This document shows positions 1 through 35,491 of a stretch of 64,000 bases of DNA, in pieces; the stretch's first letter is position 1; the number at the start of each line of letters is the position of its first letter. Below the pieces are notes generated by a model. The model was not told the origin of the DNA and ran no database searches. It saw nothing but the letters and a program-made list of their open reading frames with translations. Made by a program: the position numbers and the translations under genes. The stretch comes from Piscicola geometra (lineage: Eukaryota; Annelida; Clitellata; Hirudinida; Piscicolidae). The DNA lies in NCBI GenBank assembly GCA_943735955.1, contig OX030962.1, positions 7,982,462-8,046,461 of the forward strand, read 5' to 3'.

Positions 1-819
1 ACGAAGAAAACACAAATCCAATAGAGCTTCATTTTATGATTTAATTAATTAAAATAATGACTTAATTGACTTATAAATAAATAAAACGATAAATTAGTTA
101 ATTGATTAAGCTAAAATCTGTTAATCATCTCATAAACCCATTTAATGCTTCATCAAACAAATACTTTGTCACAGTTTTAAAAACTCACAGTCTTTTCCTA
201 AAATATTTTCTCATTTAAAAGTTTGAATCTGGAACGAGTCTCAAAACTTTTGGAGACTTTCACCAGCTCGCGAGTTTAAGTAGCAAAGACTTTCCACATC
301 TCTATCGATGTATATATCAGTGAAAGTATGTTTGCATGAATGCATGTTTGTATTTGTATGCATGTATGTTTGTAAGTTTGCATTTGTATGCATGTATGTT
401 TGTAAGTTTGCATTTTTATAGTTGCGTGCCTGTATCTTCTACTTAATTTTTTCTTGTCTGTGAATTGTCAGTTATTTAACGTCTTTTTAAAGATTATAAA
501 GTTTTTTTCTACTGTAGTATAAAAAGAAAAAAACATATTAAGAAACAAAACGTTAAATCATTAAACGATGTTAAATCAAAGCGAATGGAAACGTGAGGAG
601 ATAATGGAAAAGTAATAGAATAGTTCGTTGATGAGTTTATCTCTCCTGTAGTTTCTGTTATGTCTTGAGAGCGCAATTGGTGGGGCTGTGATGAGAGGTG
701 TGGTGGCGCCTAATTGCACAAACTGGAGATCCTTTTAAGCAGGGCTTCATTGTAATGTAAAGCATTGAAATCGCTTTCAAAATTATCGCGATTAGGAAAA
801 AAACACGTTTAATTGTAAG
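1..819. other. AT-rich region with a short minisatellite
   Basis: No coding exon is supported here. Positions about 320-420 hold a short imperfect direct repeat built on tgtatgcatgtatgtttg. The rest is unique AT-rich sequence that presumably includes the 5' flank of the small gene starting at 820. Confidence 0.6.
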
Positions 820-2338
820 ATGAAAAAAGAAAAGAAGAAGGATCGTAAACGGGAAGAAATTCAGACCTTCCTGACTCAGGCATTAGCTCCTACCGGGGTG
901 CAAGGTTGCAAGGTTAGTTGGTCTGTATTTTATACGGGAGATTGCGTTCTTCTTATTATTGTTGTTATATCTATATTTATTTCTCTTCAGAAAGCAAACA
1001 ACAATGGTTGGAGAATAAATAAAAAAAAACGTATAACGTAAAAAAAAGAATTCGGATTTCTATTAAAAGGCCATAAAGGAATGGGAAGAGATAGCAGGAA
1101 AGATACGGAAACCCATAAAATTAAACGATATCAAGATCTCCCATGTTCTTCACACACATACATTTATACATGTATGCAGATATATAAATATATTATTTAA
1201 CTATATATCGGCATATACATTTATATATTTATATAACTACGTAAATACAAGGTGATAACCCGGCATTGCCGAGATTAAAGTCAATTAAAGTTACCTCCCT
1301 GCAATACATTTCGACTTCTGGTTGTTTACATGATGCAGACGAGACAAGAGTTAGACAGTCTCCGAATGGCAGGTTTGTATAGGCGCTGTCTGCGCTGCCA
1401 TTCTTCAACCATACAATGCATGGTGTTTATATTAATAATAATAATAATAATATATCTTTGCTTAGTTTTTATTAATTTTATTATTATTATACTTTATACT
1501 TTTATTTATATATATGCATATTGTTAATAACAGGGTTTAGAATATCAGATATAAATATTATTATATACTTTCTATATTAATTAGTTTTATTTCAGTTAAA
1601 AAACATTTTATTTTAAGAAATAAACTCAAGGAAAAAAGATTGTGAACCCAAACAGTGAGGATACTTCATTATTTATTATGTGTTTTGAATCGGATTTCAA
1701 CTTTTCAGAGAAATAAATCGTATATAATTCACACTTAAATACTTAAAAAATAAAATATATATAACCTAAAAATTTATATTATTTTATTATTTATTATTAA
1801 ACACGATTGATTTATTTCCTATTTATATTAACTTTTATCGTTCGGATGAGCGTGTATTTTAATCTGTCCATCAGGCCATACATCATAGAAAATGATTGAG
1901 GGTTGACATTACGGAAAGCTAGTTAAATAGATTTTATCTAATGAATAATACGCATAATTAATAATTAGAATAAAATAGTTCAACAAGAATTATATCAACA
2001 ATTTCAAAAAGCATTATAAAACTTTGAATAATATAAAACTAATATGATCAATTATTAGAAATAATTGTCTTGAGGATCGATTGTGGTTACGCCACTATTA
2101 TAATTCAAAAACATAAATTGTAAATATTAAATTTTATAATTATAAGTCGAAGAAAAAACTTATTAATATGAAATTAAAAACACGTGGTTTTGGTAGTATC
2201 AGAATTTTAAATAATTACTCTCTTTTTAACTTTGATTTTTCATCAGTTCCACCGTTCAAGATGGATGCACTGCTAGCCACTCAGAACAAAATCAACAGAG
2301 TTTATTACCAGAAGCTACACAACAGTTTTAGCAAATAA
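820..2338 (+). CDS. Small three-exon gene, unrecognised protein of 72 residues
   Basis: Proposed exons are 820-912, 1339-1372 and 2247-2338. The first begins MKKEKKKDRKREEI and ends at AAG|GTTAGT. The second follows TGATGCAG and ends at GCAG|GTTTGT. The third follows CATCAG and stops with TAA at 2336. Phases 0 and 1 match at both junctions, giving 72 codons, and an AATAAA lies 93 bases after the stop. The product has a very basic N-terminus, a mixed-charge helical middle (TRQELDSLRMA) and a tail reading LLATQNKINRVYYQKLH. I see no signal peptide or membrane segment and do not recognise a family. Skipping exon 2 with an alternative donor after codon 28 would also keep frame. The model rests on splice logic and protein-like composition alone. 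Confidence 0.45.
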
Positions 2339-2430
2339 TTTATAACTAAGTAAAAGCCCCATTACACACATTGATGAAATAGGCGCTAAACAAATTATTT
2401 TGTATCTATGTTCATTTAAAAGCGCTTAAC

Positions 2431-2436
2431 AATAAA
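2431..2436 (+). promoter_or_regulatory. Candidate polyadenylation signal of the small gene
   Basis: AATAAA lies 93 bases downstream of the TAA at 2336-2338, a normal distance for a short 3' UTR. It supports the idea that the exon ending at 2338 is terminal. Confidence 0.5.
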
Positions 2437-2438
2437 AA

Positions 2439-3459
2439 TTTGGAAGAAAGAATAGTGCGACGAGCATAAGAAGGCTGTGTTTAAGTGTTCATGAAACTTT
2501 TGGGAAGAAATGAAAATGTAATGTAAACTAAACAAATTAGAATCGTTTGTTTGAAGTTATAAAATAACAGAAGTGAGGGTCTCCTAACACATCCGAAAAT
2601 GTTTTCTACGGTAGGTAAAGTAAGTGATGATTCAGACGCATGAGAAACACAAGAAAACAACAAAAACAAGACAGCGACCCCATGCAAAAGAAGGAGGAGC
2701 ATACAAAAGTCAATGAAATATTTTTCCAAGATAAATGCATCAGTTACTACTAAGTAATTGCGAGAATAATCAATTCTCAACTAAATACCGCATATAGCAA
2801 CATGATTAAACAAGTGCCCAAGGCAGCAAATCATACTGCATATGGATGCATGAAAATTGTTAAGAATCTTTCAAGAAAACGCCCGAATGACGTAAGCAAA
2901 CGATAATGGCGAAAAATAGCGTAAAACGGAGTTGAGAAAGCCACGATACAAACAATTTGAAATAGAATTAACTTTTAGAATCGTTTAATGCGACTTTAAA
3001 CATGATTACTGATGATTTAACATGATTTGATATAAAAATTATAAAAACTGGAAATCGAATAAAAACATTTAGTTAACACACGAAGCCTACAAACATGTAT
3101 GCACGTTTTGGGGCTTGTATCAAGAGAGAATTGTTTGAATCTATGAAAAATATTAATTTTTAATAGGTGTAAAACCAATGGGAAAAGATGAAATTTTAAA
3201 TTTGACTCTAGTTTTATCAACAAAGTTGAGGGTTTAACGTACGTTTGAATAAGCTTAAAAATGAATATTAAAATAATAAAATGAATTTAATGTAGTTAAC
3301 TAGTACAAATACATATAAAATTAGCAGAAGAATAGTGTGGATGGATAAGTTAGCCCAAGCAAGCTTAAAGTACAGTGAAAAACTTGTACTCAGTGAATAC
3401 TGCTGTTACTACTTTTGCTACTACTACTACTATTACTACTACTACTACTACTACTACTG

Positions 3460-3523
<64 letters not shown>

Positions 3524-3538
3524 CACTACAACTATTAC
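2439..3538. other. Intergenic region, small gene to integrin beta 3' end
   Basis: AT-rich sequence between two convergent genes. A (CTA)n microsatellite fills about 3410-3535 and runs up to the integrin stop codon, so the 3' UTR of integrin must be transcribed through it. No other exon is supported. Confidence 0.6.
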
Positions 3539-14898
<11,360 letters not shown>

Positions 14899-16184
14899 CT
14901 CGACTGGATGGGTGTTTGAGGGTTCCTTTATCCCAAAATATTTGGCACTTGCCACTCAAACAGGATGTAACTAGACAACTCTAGAACATAAACATTATAA
15001 TTAGAATGTGATCGCTGTAATTATATGTTATTAGATGTTGAAGTAGTGTTTATGGATTATGATTACTATTACTATTTTTATGCACTATTTTACCTTATGA
15101 AATGAAAATATAGCAGTGTGTTGTATTTTATTCTTATCTTATTCGTATCTTATCTATAGTCATTAACAGGTATTCACTGCATACTCTTTTGCCCATGGTG
15201 CAATTTGTTTTAGGAGTTATATTTCTTATTTAATAACTATCATTTTTTAATAAAAATATTCAGTATACCAAAACACAGTTTGATAAACAATTCTTTTATT
15301 TTTATTTAATAATCGATAAAATAGGAGTGATTATTAAAGTCTATCTGGGCTCGTACGCCTCCTCAATATATACTTGAGAAATGTCAAGTAGCACCATGGG
15401 TGGGTGGGCGGGATTAAGTAGTTATAAGTGGAGTTTAAATGAGTTAAATGTAGACGAATTATTAATTTAATTAATAAAATAAAGTAAATAGTTATTACAT
15501 TTTTATTAAATTGTCAATTACTGAATTATTGATTATGAAATGAAGCAGATAGTAGTTAGGAATCAGTGGTTTATATTCATAATTTTTAGGCTACTAAAGC
15601 ATAATAAGTTGATATTAACTATTAATAATTAATAAAATCTCATTGGGCTCCTTCATTAGTTAAACAAATTATAATATATTAATTTTTTAGTTGATTTAAT
15701 TTTTATATATTGATTATTATTATTATTATTATTATCAATTTAAACATTAAAGTTTGAAGTTAAATTTTAACTGTTAAAACTGATGAATCATACATTTTAG
15801 CTAGATAGACTTACTTTATTCAACAGTTTAGGGAATATTTTTAATTTCTCAATGTTTATGGAAAACCTTTTGTTAGATGAAAAAAAAGAGAATTACGGAT
15901 AAAAATGCAATTTTAGTTGAAGCTAAAAGCAAAAAAGTATCAAAGTATGATGCTAGTTTAATTTTATTATCAAAAGTTCATTTTTTTCTTCTAGTAGGAA
16001 ATTTCATACTTTAAAAAATAAAAACTTTGATTTTCATACTATTAATAACTATTATATATTTTTTTCAATGAAATAGTTAGAATATTTCAAATTTGAGTTT
16101 TTATATTAAAAGTATTCTATTTTTTAATATTCATACCCAAACTAGTGTTTTACTTTTTTGGGTATTTAAAATGCAACTGTAAAG
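14899..16184. other. Shared 5' intergenic region of integrin beta and STK40
   Basis: About 1.3 kb of AT-rich sequence separates the two divergent start codons. It lacks the minisatellites found in the flanking introns and holds only a short (ATT)n run near 15716-15735. It must contain both promoters, but no core element could be assigned with confidence. A three-codon upstream frame (ATG CAA CTG TAA, 16171-16182) ends two bases before the STK40 start. Confidence 0.6.
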
Positions 16185-18373
16185 ATGTCAGATGTTAGGA
16201 AGATTAAAGAACTAAGTAATAGAAAAAGAAAATATCCCGGAAATTATTTTGGATCAAATAAAAAAGATGTGAATTTATTAAGAAAAGCGGGACCTTACAT
16301 CCTAGGTTAGGCTCTGTGGTATTTGAAAGTTAAATAATTTGTAAAATCTAAAGAAAACCATAAACATTTAGGAAATACATTTAACAAAAATTATTAAGTT
16401 TTCATATGATTTTAAATTAATTAAAGCAACTATGTCGTTCTGTGGTGCAACTGCAGGTCCTGTTCTGGGACCTTCACCAGTCTCAACTATAGTGCAATGC
16501 TTGGCAAGGAAGGAAAAGACCGACGAGTTTTATAGTCTGAAGGTTCATTTAAGATTTGTTTGATTCATTCGAAAAATAATCATACAATTGCACCTCTCTC
16601 TTCCATTTACCTCCCTCTTCCATATACCTCCCCCTTCCACTCCTCCACCACCTCTCATTTCCTCCACTCACCACCACCTCCATCTCAACCAACAGATCCT
16701 CTCGCTCAAGAGGGGCTTGTCGGAGGAGGGTTCGGAGGACAGACACGGCAAGGTGCTCCTCCACACCGAACTGAGCCTCCTCTCGATGCTGAAAAACCAG
16801 CCTGGAGTCATCAAGCACCATGGCATCTTCAAGGTGGGTGGGTGGGGGGTGGTTGTGGTGGTTGTGGTTAGAAGGGTGAAATAGAATTGTTGTGAGATGG
16901 TTATGAGATTATGAGTGGTGTGATGGTGGGATGATAGTTGTGTGGTTATGGAATGGTAGGTGAGATAGGGTTGGTATGAGGTGGCTGTGTGATTCTGTTT
17001 ACCATAATTTTCACCACCACCACCACTACCATCATCATCACCATTTCTACCATCATCATTATTACCTCTACCATCATCATCACCACCACTATCATCATCA
17101 TCATCAGGATGAGGCGATGGAGGAGAAGGTGAACGCGTTGACTGGCGCACTCGAGTACACAGGAAGGAGGTATCATCATCATCCTCTTCATCATCGTCAT
17201 CATCATCGCCATCATGATCATGATCATCATCATCATCATCATCACCACCACTATCTTCGCTACCACCATCATGATCATCATCGTCATCATCATTATGATC
17301 ATCATCATCATGATCATCATCATCATGATCATCATCATCATGATCATCATCATCATGATCATCATCATCATGATCATGATCATCATCAACATCATCATCA
17401 TCATGAGGTATGAGAGGGTGGTGCTGGTGCTGGATTGCTTGGTGGCGCACGACCTCTCGAAGCAGACGATCCACTGCATGAACCTGCAACACTACGTCAT
17501 CAAGGTGGTAGTTGTTGCCTGTTGTTGTTGTGGTTGTTGTCGATGTTGATGTTGTTGTTGTTGTTGTATTTCGTTGTGTTGTTCAGCAGTCTGGGAAGAA
17601 TAGTCTCGACCAGCTGCGCTGCCCTGCCAGGCTTTGAGTCAGTTCTCTTGTGTTCTTGCCCAGCCCTTGTTCCAGGGCTGGGCAGTCTGTCCAGAGATGA
17701 GTTTGTTGTCTCCTGGGCTGACTTGCATAGTCTGCCCTGGCAGGGTGGCCGAAAGTACCCACATTTGAGGCGCAAGTGCCCCCCACAGCACCGCGTGGAG
17801 GTTGTGGGTATGCGGTAGTGTTGATGTTGTTGTTGTAGCTTATGATGTTGTTGGTTTTGGTGTTGCTGATTCAAGATCATCATCACTATCACCACCACCA
17901 CCATCATTATGCAGGAAAAGAAGTTATCAGAGACGGAGGCTGTGGGCATCTTCCTCGACATCAGTCGCATCATCGCTGACCTCCACAAGGTCGCTGATGA
18001 TGATGATCAAGATGATGATTATGATGATGATGATGATAATGATGATGATGATAATGATGATGATGATGATAATGATGCTGATAATGATGCTGATGATGAT
18101 GGTGGTGATGATGATGATGATGATGATGGTGATGATGAAGGTGATGATGATGATGATGATGACGATGATGATGAAGGTGATGATGATGATGATCATGATA
18201 ATGATGACGATGATGATGAAGGTGATGATGATGCTAATGATGATGATGATGACCACTACAGAGAAATATAGTTCACAGGGATTTGAAGTTGGGCAACATT
18301 GTGGTGAACACGAAGAGCAGGAAGGTGAACTTTGTCTTCTTTCTGATCTATTTTTTTTATTATTCGTTTGGTT

Positions 18374-18426
<53 letters not shown>

Positions 18427-21005
18427 TTACATTATTATTATTAATATTATTATTATCATTACCTAGGTTACCATCACAAACTTCTGTCTTGGCAAGCACC
18501 TATTAAGCGATTTGGATCTGATGAAGGTGAGATGGAATTGTGATTGGGTGGTGTTGGTTTTGATTGGATAATTAATAATTATCCTAATTAATGATTTACA
18601 GTGAATTAATAAGTGGTCTCATTATGTATGCAGGATCAACGAGGTAGTCCAGCCTACATCAGTCCAGACGTTTTAAGTGGTATGCTGCTGATGATGATTG
18701 TGATGATGATGAGAAGGAGGATGATAATGATGACAATGATGATGAATATACTTATAATACTAAATTATTAACGACTCCCGCCACTCTCAACCCGTCTTCC
18801 CCACATCCCCAATACACCATCACTTCTTCCCGCATCCCCGACACACCATCACTTCTTCCCCCACCCCCAACACACCATCACTTCTCTCCCCCATTGTCCC
18901 ACCACTTGCTCACCCCATCCTTCCATCCTTCCTCACCCACCCACCTGCAGGGCGTCCATACAAGGGCAAACCGAGTGACATGTGGGCGTTGGGCGTGCTC
19001 TTCTTTACGATGCTCTACGGCCAGTTCCCCTTCTTCGACAACACCCCCCAAGAACTGTTCAGGAAGATCAAGGCTGTTGAATACCACGTGCCCCAGTCAG
19101 TCGGTGGTGGTGGTGATGATGATGGTGGTGGTTGTAGTGGTGATGATGATGATAGTGGCTGGGGTGGTGATTATAATGATTTGCTGCCCAAGATTTTTTT
19201 GAATTTTTTTTGTCATTTTTTACTTTTCTTCGCAATTAAATTTGAAAAACTCTCTTGCTTCTGTTCCTTCTAAACCACTCAACCAGCCCACTTCAACCAA
19301 CCCACTCCATTCTCACAAATGGATAAATCTCCCAAGAAACCACGCTCACCGCCTTCCACCACCACTCCTCCAACACCACCCAACGACGCAGGGACGGCAG
19401 GGTGTCGGTGGGCACGGTGGAGCTGATAAGCAGCTTACTGGTCAAGAACCCAGAACAGAGGCTCACAGCTGACCAGCTGGTGCAACGGGTCACTAACATT
19501 GTGCTCTCTTGGTCTGTTTGTTTTATTTTCATCATCATCATCATCATTCTCATCATCATCATTCTCAACATCATCATCATCATCAACGCAGGCAAAACAT
19601 CATGAACACAGATGTTCATTTGGTGCCCGAGATAGACACGGATGATGATGATGATGTCAATAACAATGAAAAGAATAATAAAAAGAAGAACACTAACAAT
19701 GTTAATAATAAAACCAATAATGGTTCCAATACAATAAGTATCAATGATAAAGATAATAGTAATAAAAACAACAATAACACTCTTGAACCAACATACGACT
19801 TTTTGCACAAACTACAAGCGGCTAGGCACTACGACAGCTCCTGTCCTTTCAACCACAACAACCACAACAACAACACTTTCAACATCAACAACATCTTCAA
19901 AAACGACTCGTGCAGCAGGAAGTACTGCTTCTTCAACAACGACCTGCGACTCCTCAGACGCCGGAACAACAGCTCGCTCATCAGCGACCTTTTCCTGCGC
20001 TCAAGCATCCTCGACTACAACCACTTCTCGCCATTCGTCTCGCTGCTCGGGTGTGCTAGTGCTAGTGGTGGTAGTGCAAGTGGTGGTGTTGGTAGTGTTG
20101 GGGGTGGTGTTAGTGCTGGAGATAGTAGAGGTGTTGTTGGTGGTGTTGTTGTTGGTAGTGGTGTTGTTGGTAGTGGTGTTGGTGGTGGTGTTGAGGATGT
20201 TGTGAAATGTAATGTTGGCAGTGGTGGAGTTGCGGCTGGGAATGTTGTTGGTAGTGTTGATGAGAGAGTTTTTGTTGCTGATAGTAGTAGGGCTATCTTA
20301 GGAGTTTGTGTCAGTGAAAGCGCCCCAGTCCCCATGAAAGAAGGAGCCACTACAACCACCACAACAACCAATATAACCACACCAAAAACAACAAACAACA
20401 CACCAAAAACAAAAACAACCAATACAAAAACAGCAACAAGCAATACAACGACAACAACAACAAAGAAGATACTCTCTAATGAGGCACAAAATGCAGCGAT
20501 GAAATTCTTAAGCAACAACAACAACGACGACGAAACCACCTTCACGAAACTGAAGCCACTACCTCGAGTTAACGACCTGTCAGTGCGTCGAGGCATCTAT
20601 TTAGTGGGCAACAACAAAAGCAACACCAAATCTTTTGGTAACTCGTCTGTTGGTGTTGATGATGATGATGATGCGCCTAAGGGTGGCAGTGCTTTGTTCT
20701 ACACTGCTTCTGAGCTTCTTAGTTGTAGTAGTAGTAGTGTCGCTGCTGGTGGTGATAATGGTGAATCTGGCAGTGGTAGTAGTAGCGTTGTTGTTAGTGG
20801 TGGAAGTAGTAGTACCAGTGATTGTAGTACTAGTAGTAGTAGTAGTAGTGGTGGTGGTGGTAGTAGCGATCTTATGAAAGGAGTGAGTGGGGCGGTGATG
20901 GTGGGCAGAAATCTGAAGATGAATGCTAAGGTGCTTTCTAAACTACGCATTGGCAACAGATTGGATGATGATGATGATAGTAATAATGTTCAAAAGTCTA
21001 AATGA
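16185..21005 (+). CDS. STK40: STK40 serine/threonine pseudokinase, complete, 12 exons
   Basis: Exons: 16185-16305, 16457-16542, 16696-16833, 17108-17169, 17408-17504, 17915-17989, 18262-18324, 18467-18526, 18634-18679, 18951-19095, 19392-19511, 19592-21005. All phases agree and give 808 residues; human STK40 has 435. Diagnostic strings are RKAGPYILG, STIVQCLARK, LHTELSLLSML, VLVLDCLVAHDLS, HRDLKLGN (198-205), GSPAYISPDVLSG and GRPYKGKPSDMWALG. The DFG site reads NFC (219-221), as in vertebrate STK40, so catalysis is doubtful. STK40 is known as an adaptor of the COP1 ubiquitin ligase. The segment DVHLVPE (345-351) fits the COP1-binding pattern and sits at the matching place. The extra length is the last exon: a low-complexity tail rich in Asn, Ser, Gly and Thr encoded by trinucleotide repeats. 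Confidence 0.96.
17008..17107. repeat. (ATC)n tract ending at the STK40 exon 4 acceptor
   Basis: ATC repeats with caccaccac interruptions run into the acceptor CATCATCAG at 17107. The intron start beyond exon 3 is also repeat-like (GTGGGTGGGTGGGG). Confidence 0.88.
17170..17404. repeat. (ATC)n microsatellite filling STK40 intron 4
   Basis: The donor reads GTATCATCATCATCC, so repeat units start inside the splice site. ATC and atgatc units then fill the whole 238-base intron. Confidence 0.92.
17585..17815. mobile_element. GC-rich inserted segment with internal palindromes, probable element
   Basis: Within STK40 intron 5 this 230-base stretch has ordinary complexity and high GC, unlike the GTT and GAT repeats on both sides. 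It holds a hairpin, gcccagccc and gggctgggc near 17659-17685. Longer-range inverted strings ccctgccagg (near 17625) and ccctggcaggg (near 17735) are also present. No target duplication or coding capacity is proven. It could also be a regulatory or exonic remnant. Confidence 0.35.
17990..18250. repeat. (GAT)n microsatellite filling STK40 intron 6
   Basis: The donor reads GTCGCTGATGATGATG and GAT units with gct, aat and ggt interruptions fill the 272-base intron to within about 10 bases of the acceptor. Poly-aspartate and poly-methionine frames are artefacts. A perfect (ATC)n run at 18373-18425 lies in the next intron. Confidence 0.93.
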
Positions 21006-21266
21006 GGCGATGCTGGTGATGATGATGAAATAGGTGGGGCTGATGATGATTATTCCATGAATGTATTCAAGTGTTCTAAGAGTTGTTACGTCACACTTAA
21101 AAGTTAATTTAATTTTATAATCATTTGAACTAATTGAAATCTTAATTTAATTACTGCATTTACGAATTTTTGTATATGACCCAATTTACTAGCCCCTAAA
21201 TTAATCCATGTTCTGATGACTGCATTGATGAAAAGAGACAATTTGATCGAGACAAAATGCCATAAA

Positions 21267-21272
21267 AATAAA
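21267..21272 (+). promoter_or_regulatory. Candidate polyadenylation signal of STK40
   Basis: AATAAA lies 262 bases after the TGA at 21003-21005 in AT-rich sequence, with no other strong candidate closer to the stop. Confidence 0.5.
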
Positions 21273-23021
21273 ATCTTTCAGTTTTACGATTTTGCTGAAA
21301 AGTATTGTTTCACTGGTGTCTAGACGGCTGCCGGGGTGCGCGTGTCTATGTATGTATTCTGTCCAATTTTTCTATCATTTATTTCATTAAAAACATTAAA
21401 ATTACGTTAATTGTATAAAAAGTTAATATGGCACACTTGACGCATTGACGACTTTACACAGAGTGGTGGTGATGGTAGTGATCGCGGCAACATGTCAACA
21501 CCCACTTCCTCCCTCCCTCACTCCGTGCCTATGCAAACCTTCCTATTTTTGGCTTTCCCCCAATTTTTTGCCCACCCCCACAAAACCACTGCAAAACGAT
21601 TCTATTAGTTGCCTTCTGATATGGACACAAAATTCTAAAACTTTCTGTATAAATCGATAAGTTCAATTTAAAAATATTCTTTATTTTATATATAATATAT
21701 ATATTATATACCATATCGTATAAAAAGACTTGACATATATATATATATATTTATATAATTACACTTATTACGTATATATGTATTAAACTCTATGGTCGAA
21801 ATAGTGCAAGTAAGAATTAATGATCAAATCATCTAAATACACACATATACACATACATACATATACACACACATACATACACATACACAAACATACATAC
21901 ACATACATTCACATACATACACATACATACATATACACACACATACATACATATAGATATATTAACTATAATATTCTATAGCCGAAATCTTCAAAAGTAT
22001 GAGTTAATCAATAAATCCACCATTAATGAAGGCTAAAAACCATAAAAGATTAGAAACCATAATAATAATGATAATAATAATAAAAATTAAAAACCACAAT
22101 CACAATCATAACCACATGCGAGAAAAGGTCGCAGTCGCAAAAGCCTCAACAACCCCCAGCAGTTCGTTAAAAATTTAACGATTTAAATTATCAATTAGGC
22201 AATTATTCAATTTTAATTGATCGTATAATATCCTCTTTAATCTGTCCCATTAATATTTGTATTAAAAAGTTATTTAATTTAAATATTGTAATAAAAAGAA
22301 TAAAATAATTTGTCCATTAATGAGATTTAAATGATTGTGCCAATCAATTTGTTAAACTCAATTTAATTTAACAAATTAATATTACAAATAATAACTGCAT
22401 TGAAAGCTTTACAACAATGAAAATATTAATAATTGCATTAAAAACACAAATAATAGAAATAGTAATAATTGCATTAAAAACATTAATAATAGAAATATTA
22501 ATAATTGCATTAAGAGCACTAAGTTTATGCATCCTATCATACACAAACATACAATAACAAGATCAAAAGCAGTCGATTGATAACAAACCATTTCTTTCCA
22601 TTTGTATTAGTCTGCGCCTAGCAACAAGATGGCCTTAAGATAGCAACATGGAAGCAGGCAACTACACACACACACACACGACATACACCTACACACACAC
22701 ACATACACACCCACACACACACCACACATACACACACAACACATACACACACAACGCAAACACACCCACACCACACATACACACACAAGACACCCACACA
22801 CACACACATACACACACAAACACACACATACACACACACACATAAAAAAAGAGAGATTATGGAAACCAAAACAAGCATGCTTGGACATTGCGCGCGCGGG
22901 AAAAACTGTGTTTAAGCTAGGTGCCGATCGTCTGCCAGAGTACGAAATGTGCCGTTGTACCCTCTACGAGCCGTTGTAGAGGTTGCAGAGCTGAAATCAT
23001 TTAAAACAAATAGCCTTGCTA

Positions 23022-23078
<57 letters not shown>

Positions 23079-23079
23079 C

Positions 23080-23122
<43 letters not shown>

Positions 23123-23159
23123 GTAGTATTAGTGGTGGTGGTCTTAGTAGTATTAGTAT

Positions 23160-23198
<39 letters not shown>

Positions 23199-23641
23199 TA
23201 GTAGCAACAGCAGTTGTAGTAACAAAAGATTTCTCATTCTAATGATTTGCACATTCACTAAAACTCATCAATCAGTTAATGGAATCTAGAGGATTGAAAC
23301 GTCATCTCACGTGACCTCGAATGCCCTTTATGAATTTCCGTTCGTCGTCAATGACGTCAAATAAAAACAAAAATGAATAACAAACAAACGCTAATTGAAT
23401 TTGCAAAACTAGTCGAAATTGTCAGATTATACACACTTATTCTCTCTCCATTCTTCTCGCACTCACCAGTTCACTACCGATTCAACAAGTGAATTCCACA
23501 TGCAAATTCATGCACAAATTCACTACGAATCCTGCAGTCAAACAACAATTCACCTCATCAATTCACTGGGAATTCACCTCATCAATTCACTGGGAATTCA
23601 CCAACCAATTCATCTCCCCAATTCACCAAAGCATGGCGCTT
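21273..23641. other. Convergent intergenic region between STK40 and PTEN
   Basis: No exon is supported. The region holds an acatac and cacacat array (about 21838-21955), a degenerate attaataattgcattaa repeat (about 22400-22520), a (CA)n tract with variants (22664-22845), a (TAG)n tract (23022-23200), and a short attcacctcatcaattc direct repeat (about 23548-23600) just outside the PTEN stop. Confidence 0.7.
23022..23200. repeat. (TAG)n microsatellite
   Basis: TAG units with att and gtggtgg interruptions. It lies downstream of the PTEN stop codon and so may be inside its 3' UTR. Confidence 0.92.
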
Positions 23642-35491
<11,850 letters not shown>

